Shown: piece by piece, positions 16,819-25,794 of the stretch | How the letters are laid out: each line of letters opens with the position of its first letter | Position numbering within the stretch: the stretch's first letter is position 1 | NCBI GenBank assembly: GCA_944393125.1 | Contig: CALXZB010000012.1 | Span: forward strand, 1-39,834 | Direction: 5' to 3' | DNA: 39,834 nt | Source: an uncultured Clostridia bacterium | GTDB lineage: Bacteria; Bacillota; Clostridia; TANB77; CAG-508 | Program-made: the position numbers and the translations under genes | Notes under the pieces: generated by a model | Database searches by the model: none | The model's input: only the letters and a program-made list of their open reading frames with translations | Told to the model about the DNA's origin: nothing

Positions 16819-17307
16819 ATGTTTCAATTAGAATATTTAGATTTAGAAGAAAATAAAGAATATGAAGAAATTATAAAAAAAGTAGTAGAGCAATGCTTTA
16901 AAGAAGAAAAATTAGAAAATTCGAAATTATATATAAGTATAACATTAACAACACCAAAACATATTCGAGAAATAAATTGCCAATACAGAAATGTTGATAA
17001 AGAAACTGATGTATTATCTTTTCCGATGTTTGAAAAAAAAGAAATTGATGAAAAAATAGAAAAACAAAATTTTGAACATGAAGATGTACTTGGTGATATA
17101 GTTATTTCAATAGAAAAAGTAAAAGGACAAGCAGAGGAATATGGACATAGTTTTGAAAGAGAACTATCATATATGGTTGTGCATGGATTTTATCATCTTA
17201 TGGGATATGATCATATAAAAGAAGAAGATAAAATAGTGATGAGACCAAAAGAAGAAAAAATTTTAAACCAATTAGGAATAAAAAGGGATGAAATTGATGA
17301 AAAATAA
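16819..17307 (+). CDS. ybeY: Endoribonuclease YbeY (rRNA maturation factor)
   Basis: YbeY is a zinc-dependent RNase involved in 16S rRNA 3'-end maturation and ribosome quality control. From the chosen ATG it has 162 residues. The zinc motif HGFYHLMGYDH places metal ligands at His122, His126 and His132. The conserved RNVDKETDVLSFP block precedes it near residue 57-69. A GTG at 16810 could add three residues, but it is part of the AGGTGG SD, so 16819 is better. The C-terminal end overlaps the DUF3048 gene by 11 nt. Confidence 0.93.
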   Translation: MFQLEYLDLEENKEYEEIIKKVVEQCFKEEKLENSKLYISITLTTPKHIREINCQYRNVDKETDVLSFPMFEKKEIDEKIEKQNFEHEDVLGDIVISIEKVKGQAEEYGHSFERELSYMVVHGFYHLMGYDHIKEEDKIVMRPKEEKILNQLGIKRDEIDEK

Positions 17308-18361
17308 AAAAAGTGAAGTGTTACTTCTTATATTTTTAATGATTATAGTAATAGCACTAGGAGGTTTTTTAGGATATAAATATTTAAATAATAGAAATAT
17401 AGCAGAAACAAGTGGAAACGTAAATATAGGAGCTGATAAGGAAGAAATATTAGTAGTACCAGAAAAAAAAGTAGAAATTTTCAAAGGAACAGATAGACCT
17501 ATTGCAGTAATGATAGATAATCATTCTGGAGCATGGCCACAAGCAAACTTAAATAAAGCATATCTAGTCTATGAAATTATAGTTGAAGGTGGAGAAACTA
17601 GATTAATGGCATTATTTAAAGGGCAAGACCTAGAAAAAATAGGACCTGTAAGAAGTTCAAGACACTATTTCTTAGATTATGCTCTAGAAAATGATGCAAT
17701 ATATGTTCATCATGGTTGGAGTCCACAAGCAGAATCAGATATTTCAACTTTAGGAGTAAATAATATAAATGGAATATCAGAAAGTTCAAGTGATTTTTGG
17801 AGAGTAAAAGACAAATCTGCACCACATAATTTATTTACATCAACAGCAAGTATATTGAAAATAGCAGAGAGAAAAGGATATTCAACATCATCTTCAAAAG
17901 AGAGTATTTTGAACTATGTTGCTAATGAATTTAATTTGACCGAAAAATATGAAACAAATGCAATTGTAGCAAAAAATATAACAATACCTCACTCTAAACT
18001 TCAAACTGTAGAATATAAATATAATGAAGAAACAAAAACATATACAAGATATGCAAGACAAAAGCTTCAAACAGATTATATTACAGGAGATGCAGTTGAA
18101 ACTAAAAATATAATTATTACAATGTGTGACAATTATACATTACAAGATTCTGAAAATAAAGGAAGGCAAGGACTTAAGAATATAGGTACATTTGATGGAT
18201 ATTATATTACAAATGGAAATGCAATTCCAATAAAATGTACAAAAACTTCAAGAGAATCACAGACGGTTTACAAAGACTTAGAAGGAAATGAAATCAACAT
18301 AAATGATGGAAATACATTTATTAATATTTGTCCAACAGATGCAAATATAGTTATTGAATGA
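17297..18361 (+). CDS. DUF3048 (YerB-like) membrane-anchored protein
   Basis: A 354-residue protein of the DUF3048 family (YerB in Bacillus). An N-terminal anchor covers about residues 8-27 (VLLLIFLMIIVIALGGFLGY) with no lipobox Cys, so it is probably a single-pass protein with the rest outside. The family core is RPIAVMIDNHSGAWPQANL, AYLVYEIIVEGGETRLMALF, KIGPVRSSRHYFLDYA and HHGWSPQA. The function of DUF3048 is not established. The ATG at 17297 has AAAAGGG nine nt upstream, which is preferred to the ATG at 17288. The gene overlaps ybeY by 11 nt and ends in a strong terminator, closing the operon. Confidence 0.9.
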   Translation: MKNKKSEVLLLIFLMIIVIALGGFLGYKYLNNRNIAETSGNVNIGADKEEILVVPEKKVEIFKGTDRPIAVMIDNHSGAWPQANLNKAYLVYEIIVEGGETRLMALFKGQDLEKIGPVRSSRHYFLDYALENDAIYVHHGWSPQAESDISTLGVNNINGISESSSDFWRVKDKSAPHNLFTSTASILKIAERKGYSTSSSKESILNYVANEFNLTEKYETNAIVAKNITIPHSKLQTVEYKYNEETKTYTRYARQKLQTDYITGDAVETKNIIITMCDNYTLQDSENKGRQGLKNIGTFDGYYITNGNAIPIKCTKTSRESQTVYKDLEGNEININDGNTFINICPTDANIVIE

Positions 18362-18391
18362 AGTATATGCCTAAAAGGTATATACTTTTTA
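18361..18391 (+). terminator. Terminator after the DUF3048 gene
   Basis: An 11-bp stem, aagtatatgcc with ggtatatactt and one G-T pair, a 5-nt loop and a T run. Confidence 0.9.
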
Positions 18392-18392
18392 C

Positions 18393-18421
18393 TTGCAAAA
18401 ATATGTTATTTATGATAAAAT
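18393..18421 (+). promoter_or_regulatory. Candidate sigma-A promoter of ldh
   Basis: TTGCAA (18393-18398), a 17-nt spacer, and TAAAAT (18416-18421) with an upstream TG. If correct, ldh has an untranslated leader of about 130 nt. Confidence 0.6.
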
Positions 18422-18456
18422 TACCTGCGGTAAAGTGTTATGTAAAACAAAAATAG

Positions 18457-18512
18457 TGTTAAAATAAGTATTTAACAATATTAAAAAGGGTAAAATATTG
18501 CAAGCAATATTT
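18457..18512 (+). promoter_or_regulatory. Two palindromes in the ldh leader
   Basis: The first is TGTTAAA-N7-TTTAACA (18457-18477). It resembles a Rex redox-repressor half-site pair, but the spacing is wider than the usual Rex box. The second is an 8-bp perfect stem, AAATATTG and CAATATTT around CAAG (18493-18512), followed by a near-continuous T run, like a small terminator. Either could make ldh respond to redox state or attenuation, but this is inference. Confidence 0.4.
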
Positions 18513-18559
18513 ATTTTTTATACAAACACAATATATCAAAATGATTAGGGGGAATTTTT

Positions 18560-19516
18560 ATGAATACAAACAGAAAAGTAGTATTAGTAGGAGCTGGATT
18601 TGTAGGGATGAGTATGGCGTATTCATTACTAAATCAAGGAGGTGTAGATGAACTTGTTTTAATAGATGTGAATAAAGACAAAACTATTGGAGAAGAAATG
18701 GATTTATCACATGCTTTGCCATATGCACCACACAAAATGAAAATAAAAGCAGGAGATTATGATGAATGTAAAGACGCAAATATAGTAGTAATAACAGCTG
18801 GATTAGCACAGAAACCAGGACAATCAAGATTAGAATTAGCTGTTGCAAACGCAAGAATAATGAAAGAAATAACAGAAAATGTTATGAAAAATGGATTCAA
18901 TGGTGTTTTCATAGTGGCAAGTAATCCTGTTGATTTAATGTCTTATGTAGTAGCAGAAGTTTCAGGAATGCCTAAATCTAAAGTAATAGGTTCAGGAACA
19001 GTATTAGATACTGCAAGATTAAGATATTTAATTGCTGATTACCTAGAAGTTTCTAGTAAAAATGTTCATGCATACATTTTAGGTGAACATGGAGATTCTT
19101 CATTAGTTCCATGGGAACACTGCTATGTAGGATGTAAAAAAATCATAGATATTATGAAAGACAATAATCACCCTATGGAAGATTTGAAAAAAATTCATGA
19201 CAGAGTATGGCAAGCAGCTTATGAAATAATTGATAAGAAAAAAGCAACATATTATGGAATAGGTATGGCGTTAAATAGACTTGTTAAAGCAGTTTTAAAT
19301 GATGAAAATGCAATACTTACAGTTTCAACATATCAAAATGGAGAATATAACCAAAAAGGTATGTATATAGGAGTACCTGCAATTATAAATAAAGATGGTG
19401 TAAAAGATATTTTACAATTAAAACTTAATAAGCAAGATCAAGAAAAATTTGATCATAGCTGTGCAATTATGCAAGAAAACATAAAAAATGAAATAAAAGC
19501 AATTTTAGAAGAATAA
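18560..19516 (+). CDS. ldh: L-lactate dehydrogenase
   Basis: Reduces pyruvate to L-lactate with NADH, regenerating NAD in fermentation. The protein has 318 residues, the normal length. The Rossmann motif is VGAGFVGMS at 10-18 with acidic Asp36 for NADH. The substrate-specificity loop is AQKPGQSR with Gln84, which marks a lactate rather than malate dehydrogenase, and Arg90. The catalytic EHGDSS places His177, and DTARLR holds the substrate Arg. The SD AGGGGG is upstream. It is a single-gene unit, with a terminator on each side. Confidence 0.96.
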   Translation: MNTNRKVVLVGAGFVGMSMAYSLLNQGGVDELVLIDVNKDKTIGEEMDLSHALPYAPHKMKIKAGDYDECKDANIVVITAGLAQKPGQSRLELAVANARIMKEITENVMKNGFNGVFIVASNPVDLMSYVVAEVSGMPKSKVIGSGTVLDTARLRYLIADYLEVSSKNVHAYILGEHGDSSLVPWEHCYVGCKKIIDIMKDNNHPMEDLKKIHDRVWQAAYEIIDKKKATYYGIGMALNRLVKAVLNDENAILTVSTYQNGEYNQKGMYIGVPAIINKDGVKDILQLKLNKQDQEKFDHSCAIMQENIKNEIKAILEE

Positions 19517-19519
19517 AAT

Positions 19520-19564
19520 ATGTGAGGAGTACTACAATATTGTGATACTCCTCATAATATTTTA
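19520..19564 (+). terminator. Terminator after ldh
   Basis: Nine-bp stem, tgaggagta (19523-19531) with tactcctca (19546-19554), followed by a moderately T-rich tail (taatatttt). Confidence 0.75.
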
Positions 19565-19594
19565 TAAAATAAATCAATAAATTTTAAAAAAAAG

Positions 19595-19623
19595 TAGGAA
19601 AAAGGACAAAAACATGATATAAT
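19595..19623 (+). promoter_or_regulatory. Promoter of the gatCAB operon, extended -10
   Basis: TATAAT (19618-19623) is preceded by TGA (extended -10). The -35 region, TAGGAA at 17-nt spacing, is weak. The gatC start is 40 nt downstream. Confidence 0.6.
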
Positions 19624-19663
19624 AAGGCACAGCAATCAAAATAAAAATAATAGGAGGAACATT

Positions 19664-19951
19664 ATGAAAATAAGCAAAGAAGAAATATTACATATAGCAA
19701 ATTTAGCACAATTAACACTAGAAGATTCTGAAGTCGAAAAATATATGGAAAATTTACAAGACATATTAAATTTTGCTAATATTGTAAATAATGCACCTGT
19801 TGAAGGATTAGATGTAACAATAGGAGCAAATGAAGAAAAAAATATATTTAGAGAAGACAAAGTTAAAATATTTGAAGATACAAGCAGTTTACTACAAAAT
19901 GCACCAGAACAAGATAGAAATATGTTTAAAATACCAAAAGTTTTAAATTAA
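19664..19951 (+). CDS. gatC: Asp-tRNA(Asn)/Glu-tRNA(Gln) amidotransferase subunit GatC
   Basis: GatC is the small linker subunit that wraps around GatA and GatB and stabilises the amidotransferase. It has 95 residues. The family signatures ILHIANLAQLTLEDSE at the N terminus and FREDKVKIFED in the middle, with the terminal FKIPKVLN, are all present. The SD AGGAGG lies 6 nt before the ATG. It is first in a tightly packed gatC-gatA-gatB operon. Confidence 0.96.
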   Translation: MKISKEEILHIANLAQLTLEDSEVEKYMENLQDILNFANIVNNAPVEGLDVTIGANEEKNIFREDKVKIFEDTSSLLQNAPEQDRNMFKIPKVLN

Positions 19952-19975
19952 TACCTATATAACAAGGAGGAAAAA

Positions 19976-21454
19976 ATGAACATAACAGAATTAACTGTAC
20001 ATGAGTTACAAGAAAAAATAAAAAGTAAAAAATTGACAATTAAAGAAATAAATAATGCATATATAGAACGAATAAAAGAAAAAGAACCAGAAGTTCAAGC
20101 ATTTATAACTCCATTATTAGAACAAGCAAAGGAAAAGGCTAAAACAATACAAGAAAAGATAGATTCTGGTGAAAAATTAAGTGATTTAGCAGGAATTCCA
20201 ATAGGAATCAAAGACAACATTTGTACTAAAGGAGTAAAAACAACATGTGCTTCAAAAATGTTAGAAAATTTTATTTCACCATATGATGCAACAATAATGA
20301 ATAAAATAAATGCTGAAAATATGATAACTTTAGGAAAATTAAATATGGATGAATTTGCAATGGGAGGTTCAACAGAATATTCATATTTTAAGAAAACAAA
20401 AAACCCATGGGATTTAACTAGAGTGCCAGGTGGTTCATCAGGAGGTTCTGCAGCAGCAGTAGCTGCTAATATGGTGCCATGGGCAATCGGATCTGATACA
20501 GGAGGAAGCATACGTCAACCAGCAAGTTTATGCGGTGTTGTAGGATTAAAACCAACATATGGACTTGTTTCAAGATTTGGGCTAGTAGCTTTTGCATCTT
20601 CACTAGACCAAATTGGAGTCTTTACTAAAGATGTAAGAGATTGTGCAATGCTTTTAAATGTTATTTCAGGATATGATGAATTAGATACAACTTCTGCAAA
20701 AATAGAACCAAAAGACTATACAAAATCTTTACAAAAAGATGTAAAAGGGTTAAAAATTGGTGTACCAAAAGAATTTTATGGAGAAGGAATAAATGAGGAA
20801 GTAAAAAAATCATTAGAAGAAGCATTACAAAAATATAAAGAAATGGGAGCAGAAGTAGAAGAATTTTCATTAGATATTGCACAGTATGCATTGGCAACAT
20901 ATTATATAATTGCTTGTGCAGAAGCAAGTTCAAATTTAGGAAGATATGATGGAATAAGATATACATATAGATCTCCTGAAGCAAAGACATTAAAAGAAAT
21001 ATACAAAAAATCAAGAAGTGAAGCATTTGGAACTGAAGTAAAAAGAAGAATAATACTTGGAACTTATGTACTATCTTCTGGCTATTATGATGCATATTAT
21101 AAAAAAGCACAACAAGTTAGAACTTTAGTAATGAATAAGTTTAATGAAGCTTTTAAGAAGTATGATGTAATAATAACTCCAACTTCTCCAACAACAGCTT
21201 TCAAAATTGGAGAAAAATCAACAAATCCAATGGAAATGTATTTAGCCGATATTTGTACTGTTTCAGTAAATATTGCAGGATTACCAGGATTATCAGTTCC
21301 TTGTGGAGTTGACAGTAAAGGACTTCCAATTGGTATGCAAATTATTGGGAAAAAATTTGATGAAGAAACTATCATAAAAACTGCTTTTGCATATGAGCAA
21401 GAGACAAACTTCAGAGCAAAATATAAACCAACATTTAAAGGAGGTGTTCGATAA
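19976..21454 (+). CDS. gatA: Asp-tRNA(Asn)/Glu-tRNA(Gln) amidotransferase subunit GatA
   Basis: GatA is the glutaminase that releases ammonia, which is channelled to GatB to amidate Glu-tRNA(Gln) or Asp-tRNA(Asn). The protein has 492 residues. The amidase-signature triad is intact, at the same numbers as in Staphylococcus GatA: Lys79 (GIKDN), cis-Ser154 (GGSSGGS) and nucleophile Ser178 (DTGGSIR). The SD AAGGAGG lies before the ATG, and the last base of its stop codon is the first base of the gatB start (TAATG), so translation is coupled. Its presence suggests the organism lacks a direct GlnRS and/or AsnRS route. Confidence 0.97.
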   Translation: MNITELTVHELQEKIKSKKLTIKEINNAYIERIKEKEPEVQAFITPLLEQAKEKAKTIQEKIDSGEKLSDLAGIPIGIKDNICTKGVKTTCASKMLENFISPYDATIMNKINAENMITLGKLNMDEFAMGGSTEYSYFKKTKNPWDLTRVPGGSSGGSAAAVAANMVPWAIGSDTGGSIRQPASLCGVVGLKPTYGLVSRFGLVAFASSLDQIGVFTKDVRDCAMLLNVISGYDELDTTSAKIEPKDYTKSLQKDVKGLKIGVPKEFYGEGINEEVKKSLEEALQKYKEMGAEVEEFSLDIAQYALATYYIIACAEASSNLGRYDGIRYTYRSPEAKTLKEIYKKSRSEAFGTEVKRRIILGTYVLSSGYYDAYYKKAQQVRTLVMNKFNEAFKKYDVIITPTSPTTAFKIGEKSTNPMEMYLADICTVSVNIAGLPGLSVPCGVDSKGLPIGMQIIGKKFDEETIIKTAFAYEQETNFRAKYKPTFKGGVR

Positions 21455-22893
21455 TGGCAAAAGAAGATTATGAAGTTGTAATGGGGATAGAAGTTCATGC
21501 GGAATTATCAACAAAAACAAAGATATTTTGTAGTTGTCCAACAACATTTGGAGCCAAACCTAATACTCAAGTATGTCCAATATGTATGGCAATGCCAGGA
21601 ACATTACCAAAATTAAATGAAAAAGTAGTAGAATATGCTGTGAGAGCTGGACTTGCAACAAATTGCGAGATATCAAAAAACAGCAAAAATGATAGAAAAA
21701 ATTATTTCTATCCAGATTTACCAAAAGCATATCAAATATCACAATATGATAAACCATTATGTGAACATGGATATATAGAAATTGAAACAAGTCAAGGAAA
21801 AAAGAAAATAGGAATAACACGTATTCATATTGAAGAAGATGCAGGAAAATTAAATCATGATGACTTAAGTGGAGGAGCACTTGTAGATTTAAATAGAGCA
21901 GGAGTTCCATTGATTGAAATTGTTTCAGAACCAGATTTTAGAACAATTGAAGAAGTTGATGCATATTTAAAAAAATTAAAATCAATATTAGAATATATTG
22001 AAGTATCTGATTGTAAAATGCAAGAAGGTTCTTATAGAGCAGATATTAATACATCAATAAGAAAAAAAGGTGAAACAAAATTTGGAACACGTACAGAAAT
22101 GAAAAATATGAATTCATTTAGAAGCATAATAAGAGCACTTGAATATGAGATAAATAGGCAAGTTGATGTGGTTGATAATGGAGGTACTATAGTACAAGAA
22201 ACATTAAGATGGGATGAAGTTTCAGGCAAAACATTTTCAATGAGAGATAAGGAAGATGCACAAGACTATAGATATTTTCCTGAACCAGATTTAGTTGCAA
22301 TTAAATTATCTGACGAATATATAAATGAAATTAGAAATACTCTACCAGAAATGCCAGAAAGTAGAAAACAAAGATATTTGGATGAATACAAATTATCAGA
22401 GAAAGATGCAGGAATAATAACATCTTCAAAATATTTGTCTGATTTATTTGAAAAAGCAGGAAAGATTTCTGGAAATTATAAAGCTGTTAATAATTGGATA
22501 ATTTCGGATATTTCGAGAATATTAAATGAAAGCGAAATGGATGCAATCGAAATACCTTTTGATGCTAGACAGTTAGCAGAACTTGTAATGCTAATTGATA
22601 ATGGAACAATTAGCTCAAGTATTGGAAAAAAAGTTTTAGTGGAATTATTTGAAAATCCAAAAGATCCAAAAGAAATAATAAAAGAAAAAGGATGGATTCA
22701 AATATCAGATGAAGGAGCAATTAAAGAAATTGTATTAAAAATTATTGAAGCAAATCCACAATCAGTTTCTGATTACAAAGCAGGAAAGGACAGGGCATTA
22801 GGATTTTTAGTTGGTCAAGCTATGAAAGAAACTAAGGGAAAAGCAAATCCACAAATGCTTAATAAAATGTTTGCAGAAGAATTAAAAAAATAG
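21454..22893 (+). CDS. gatB: Asp-tRNA(Asn)/Glu-tRNA(Gln) amidotransferase subunit GatB
   Basis: GatB binds the misacylated tRNA and carries out its ATP-dependent activation and amidation. The protein has 479 residues. The N-terminal motif is GIEVHAELST, followed by a zinc site with CSCP and CPIC cysteines, and by the catalytic-site segments HIEEDAGKLNHD and DLNRAGVPLIEIVSEPD. The C-terminal helical YqeY-like tail (ANPQSVSDYKAGKDRALGFL) contacts tRNA. The GGAGG SD lies inside the end of gatA. A strong terminator follows. Confidence 0.97.
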   Translation: MAKEDYEVVMGIEVHAELSTKTKIFCSCPTTFGAKPNTQVCPICMAMPGTLPKLNEKVVEYAVRAGLATNCEISKNSKNDRKNYFYPDLPKAYQISQYDKPLCEHGYIEIETSQGKKKIGITRIHIEEDAGKLNHDDLSGGALVDLNRAGVPLIEIVSEPDFRTIEEVDAYLKKLKSILEYIEVSDCKMQEGSYRADINTSIRKKGETKFGTRTEMKNMNSFRSIIRALEYEINRQVDVVDNGGTIVQETLRWDEVSGKTFSMRDKEDAQDYRYFPEPDLVAIKLSDEYINEIRNTLPEMPESRKQRYLDEYKLSEKDAGIITSSKYLSDLFEKAGKISGNYKAVNNWIISDISRILNESEMDAIEIPFDARQLAELVMLIDNGTISSSIGKKVLVELFENPKDPKEIIKEKGWIQISDEGAIKEIVLKIIEANPQSVSDYKAGKDRALGFLVGQAMKETKGKANPQMLNKMFAEELKK

Positions 22894-22904
22894 ATTATAA
22901 TAAT

Positions 22905-22950
22905 TAAAGTACCCACTAATTATTAAATTAATAAAGGGTACTTTATTTTT
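22905..22950. terminator. Terminator after gatB, shared with the convergent small gene
   Basis: Stem taaagtaccc (22905-22914) with gggtacttta (22936-22945), then five T. On the minus strand the flanking A run also gives a T tract. Confidence 0.88.
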
Positions 22951-23194
22951 ATAAATCTCTTTTTTTTATAAAATCAACTACAATACCACAAATAATAAAT
23001 TCAACAGCAAAGATGAAACTAGATTTAATTAAAGTAATACCTAAATAATATAAGAAAGAAAATCCCATAAATATATATGTAAGTAATATTGATATTGAAA
23101 TTAGAGTAACAAGACTGCAAAAAAATAAACCATTTTTCATAATTTTAAAAGTTGACTTATCTAAATTTTTTAATTCAAAAAACATTTTTTGCAT
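22949..23194 (-). CDS. Small membrane protein, unknown function
   Basis: An 81-residue protein starting MQKMFFELKNL. The first 25 residues are soluble and charged. Two or three hydrophobic segments follow (about 26-45 LFFCSLVTLISISILLTYIF, and 50-75), ending in a basic VVDFIKKRDL tail. I do not recognise the family. The upstream ATG at 23251 is rejected, because the ATG at 23192-23194 has AAGAGGTG 6-8 nt before it. The gene ends at the shared terminator after gatB and is divergent from radA. Composition is like its neighbours. Confidence 0.7.
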   Translation of the reverse strand: MQKMFFELKNLDKSTFKIMKNGLFFCSLVTLISISILLTYIFMGFSFLYYLGITLIKSSFIFAVEFIICGIVVDFIKKRDL

Positions 23195-23271
23195 AATATC
23201 ACCTCTTATGTAAATCATAACATGATTAATAATAAAAAGCAAAGGAAACAAATTCCAAAATATAAAAATGG

Positions 23272-23300
23272 TTGCTTTTTAGAGATGAATGTTATATAAT
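23272..23300 (+). promoter_or_regulatory. Sigma-A promoter of radA
   Basis: TTGCTT (23272-23277), a 17-nt spacer, and TATAAT (23295-23300), ending 25 nt before the radA ATG. Confidence 0.75.
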
Positions 23301-23325
23301 TCGTTTCGAAAGCGAGGAAAATCAA

Positions 23326-24687
23326 ATGGCAAAAGCGAAATCAATATTTGTGTGTAGTGAATGTGGAAATGAATCACCAAAATGGTTAGGAAAATGTCCG
23401 GCTTGCAATAGTTGGAATACTTTTTATGAACAGAAAATTGAGAAATATACTGAAAGCAATAAAATGGAAAAAAAGCTTCAAAATATGCCTAAACCATTAA
23501 ATTCATATATTGGTCAAGAAACAAATAGACTATCAACTGGATTTTCTGAATTAGATAGAGTATTAGGTGGAGGATTAGTAAAAGGTTCACTAATATTACT
23601 TGGAGGAGAACCTGGAATAGGAAAGTCAACTTTAATATTACAATTATGTGAAAAAGCGAAAGGTGAAGGAAAAGTTTTATATGTATCTGGGGAAGAATCA
23701 GCAGAACAAATAAAACTAAGAGCAGATAGATTAAATATAAAAAATGATGAATTAATGTTTTTAGGAGAAACTGATATAGATATTGTAAAAGATGCTATTT
23801 TAGAAATGAAACCAAAACTTGTAATAATTGATTCTATACAAACAATGTATTCAGATGAAATATCAGCAGCAGCAGGTAGTGTTAGTCAAGTAAGAGAAAT
23901 AACATCTCAAATAATGAGAATATGTAAAGCTGGACAAATAACAACAATAATTATAGGACATGTTACAAAAGAAGGAAATATAGCTGGTCCAAGAGTTCTT
24001 GAACATATGGTGGATACAGTTTTATATTTAGAAGGAGAAAGGTATAACACATATAGGATTTTGAGAGCTGTAAAAAATAGATTTGGATCAACAAACGAAA
24101 TAGGAATGTTTGAAATGAAACAGGAAGGGATGTGTGAAGTTTTAAATCCATCAGATATTTTAATAACTGAAAGAGAAGATAATCCATCAGGAGCATGCAT
24201 AGTAGCGAGTGTGGAAGGAACTAGACCAATATTAGTAGAAATGCAAGCATTAACTTCTCAAACAGTATTTGGTTTGCCAAAAAGAACAGCAAATGGTTTT
24301 GACTATAGTAGACTAGCTGTGCTAATAGCAGTATTAGAAAAAAGAGCAGGACTATCTTTAGGAAATCAAGACGTGTATTTAAATATTGCAGGAGGAATGA
24401 AACTTTCTGAACCAGCAGTAGATTTAGGAATTATACTAACAGTAGCATCTGCTTATAGAAATGTAGCAATACCACAAACTACAGTAGTAATGGGAGAAGT
24501 CGGACTGACAGGGGAAGTTAGAAGAATAAATTTAATAGAAAAAAGGTTGAAAGAAGCAGAAAAATTAGGTTTTAAAACTTGTATTATTCCAGAAAATAAT
24601 AAAAAAGTATTGAAAGATGAGTATAAATTAGATATAATAGGCGTGAAAAATATAGGGGAAGCTTTAAAAAAGCTAAGCATAAAGTAA
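23326..24687 (+). CDS. radA: DNA repair protein RadA (Sms)
   Basis: RadA is a RecA-like branch-migration helicase in recombination and repair. From this start it has 453 residues. A four-cysteine zinc finger (Cys10, 13, 24, 27) is followed by Walker A GGEPGIGKS at 93-101, the RadA-specific KNRFG motif near residue 247, and a Lon-protease-like C-terminal domain. A longer reading from 23272 is rejected: its first codons are the promoter -35 box, and MAKAKS is the standard family start with GAGG upstream. disA follows after 18 nt, the common radA-disA pair of Firmicutes. Confidence 0.96.
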   Translation: MAKAKSIFVCSECGNESPKWLGKCPACNSWNTFYEQKIEKYTESNKMEKKLQNMPKPLNSYIGQETNRLSTGFSELDRVLGGGLVKGSLILLGGEPGIGKSTLILQLCEKAKGEGKVLYVSGEESAEQIKLRADRLNIKNDELMFLGETDIDIVKDAILEMKPKLVIIDSIQTMYSDEISAAAGSVSQVREITSQIMRICKAGQITTIIIGHVTKEGNIAGPRVLEHMVDTVLYLEGERYNTYRILRAVKNRFGSTNEIGMFEMKQEGMCEVLNPSDILITEREDNPSGACIVASVEGTRPILVEMQALTSQTVFGLPKRTANGFDYSRLAVLIAVLEKRAGLSLGNQDVYLNIAGGMKLSEPAVDLGIILTVASAYRNVAIPQTTVVMGEVGLTGEVRRINLIEKRLKEAEKLGFKTCIIPENNKKVLKDEYKLDIIGVKNIGEALKKLSIK

Positions 24688-24705
24688 GGAAGGAGCATAG
24701 CATAA

Positions 24706-25779
24706 ATGAGTGCAATTAAAGAAGACCCAATAGCTGAAATATTGAAAAAAATAGCACCTGGAACTCCAATAAGAGAAGGATTAGACAATATTTTAAAAGC
24801 AAAAACAGGAGCTCTATTATTAATAACTGATCAACAAAATGTAATCGATGAAATAGTTGATGGTGGTTTTTCAATTAATGAAGATTATACTTCAGCTAAA
24901 TTATATGAACTGGCTAAAATGGATGGAGCGATTGTTCTAAGTGGAGATATGAAGAAAATATTATTCGCAAATGCACAATTAATACCATCATATCAAATAC
25001 CAACATGTGAAACTGGAACAAGACATAGAACAGCAGAAAGAACAGCAAAGCAAACTGGAGAATTAGTAATTAGTATTTCACAAAGAAGAAATATAATAAC
25101 AGTTTTTAAAGAAAATTACAGATATGTATTAGAAGACACAGATGCAGTATTAAACAAAGCAAATCAAGCAATTCAAACTTTGGAAAAATATCGAAAAGTA
25201 TATGATAGTAAATTAAGTATTTTAAATGAATATGAATTTAATGATATAGTAACATTAGATAATGTTTTAACAGTAATACAAAGAGCTGAAATGGTAATGA
25301 GAATAGTTGAAGAAATTCAAAAGAAGATATATGAGCTTGGAGATGATGGAAGACTAGTAAATATGCAGTTAGAAGAATTAATTGGTGGTCTTGAAAAAGA
25401 AGAACTTCAATTAATAAAAGACTACCTAGTAAGAGAAGTTGAACCTGAAAAAATATTAGAAGAACTTTCGATTTTAGAACCAGAGGAATTGATGAAACTT
25501 TCAGTAATTGCTAAAATTTTAGGCTATGAAAGTTTTGAAAACTTTGAAGAACTAGCAGTATATCCTAAAGGATATAGAATACTTAATAAAGTTCCTAGAA
25601 TGCCAAGCAGTATAGTAGAAAAACTAGTTAAATCATTTAAGTCTTTTCAACATATACTGGTTGCAGAAATAAATGACCTAGATAAGGTTGAAGGAATTGG
25701 AGAAGTAAGAGCCAAAACTATAAAACAAACTTTAAAAAAGATGCAAGAACAATTTGCATTTGATAATATATTAATTTAG
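24706..25779 (+). CDS. disA: DNA integrity scanning diadenylate cyclase DisA
   Basis: DisA makes cyclic di-AMP from two ATP and stops doing so on branched DNA, so it reports DNA integrity, notably before sporulation. It has 357 residues. The DAC domain has the DGA motif (KMDGAIVLS) near residue 74 and the RHR motif (GTRHRTAER) near 106-114, both needed for catalysis. A helical spine follows, and the C terminus carries a helix-hairpin-helix DNA-binding domain (LDKVEGIGEVRAKTIK). The SD AAGGAGG lies 11 nt before the ATG. Co-transcription with radA fits the known inhibition of DisA by RadA in Bacillus. Confidence 0.96.
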   Translation: MSAIKEDPIAEILKKIAPGTPIREGLDNILKAKTGALLLITDQQNVIDEIVDGGFSINEDYTSAKLYELAKMDGAIVLSGDMKKILFANAQLIPSYQIPTCETGTRHRTAERTAKQTGELVISISQRRNIITVFKENYRYVLEDTDAVLNKANQAIQTLEKYRKVYDSKLSILNEYEFNDIVTLDNVLTVIQRAEMVMRIVEEIQKKIYELGDDGRLVNMQLEELIGGLEKEELQLIKDYLVREVEPEKILEELSILEPEELMKLSVIAKILGYESFENFEELAVYPKGYRILNKVPRMPSSIVEKLVKSFKSFQHILVAEINDLDKVEGIGEVRAKTIKQTLKKMQEQFAFDNILI

Positions 25780-25794
25780 AAGGGAAGAATAGAT

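Noticed and set aside
18457..18477. Rex operator call at ldh
   Set aside because: The half-sites resemble a Rex box, but the spacer is wider than the usual form. Reported only as a palindrome.
20661..21110. 149-residue minus-strand open frame inside gatA
   Set aside because: Antisense to a catalytically complete gatA; Leu/His-rich shadow with no SD.
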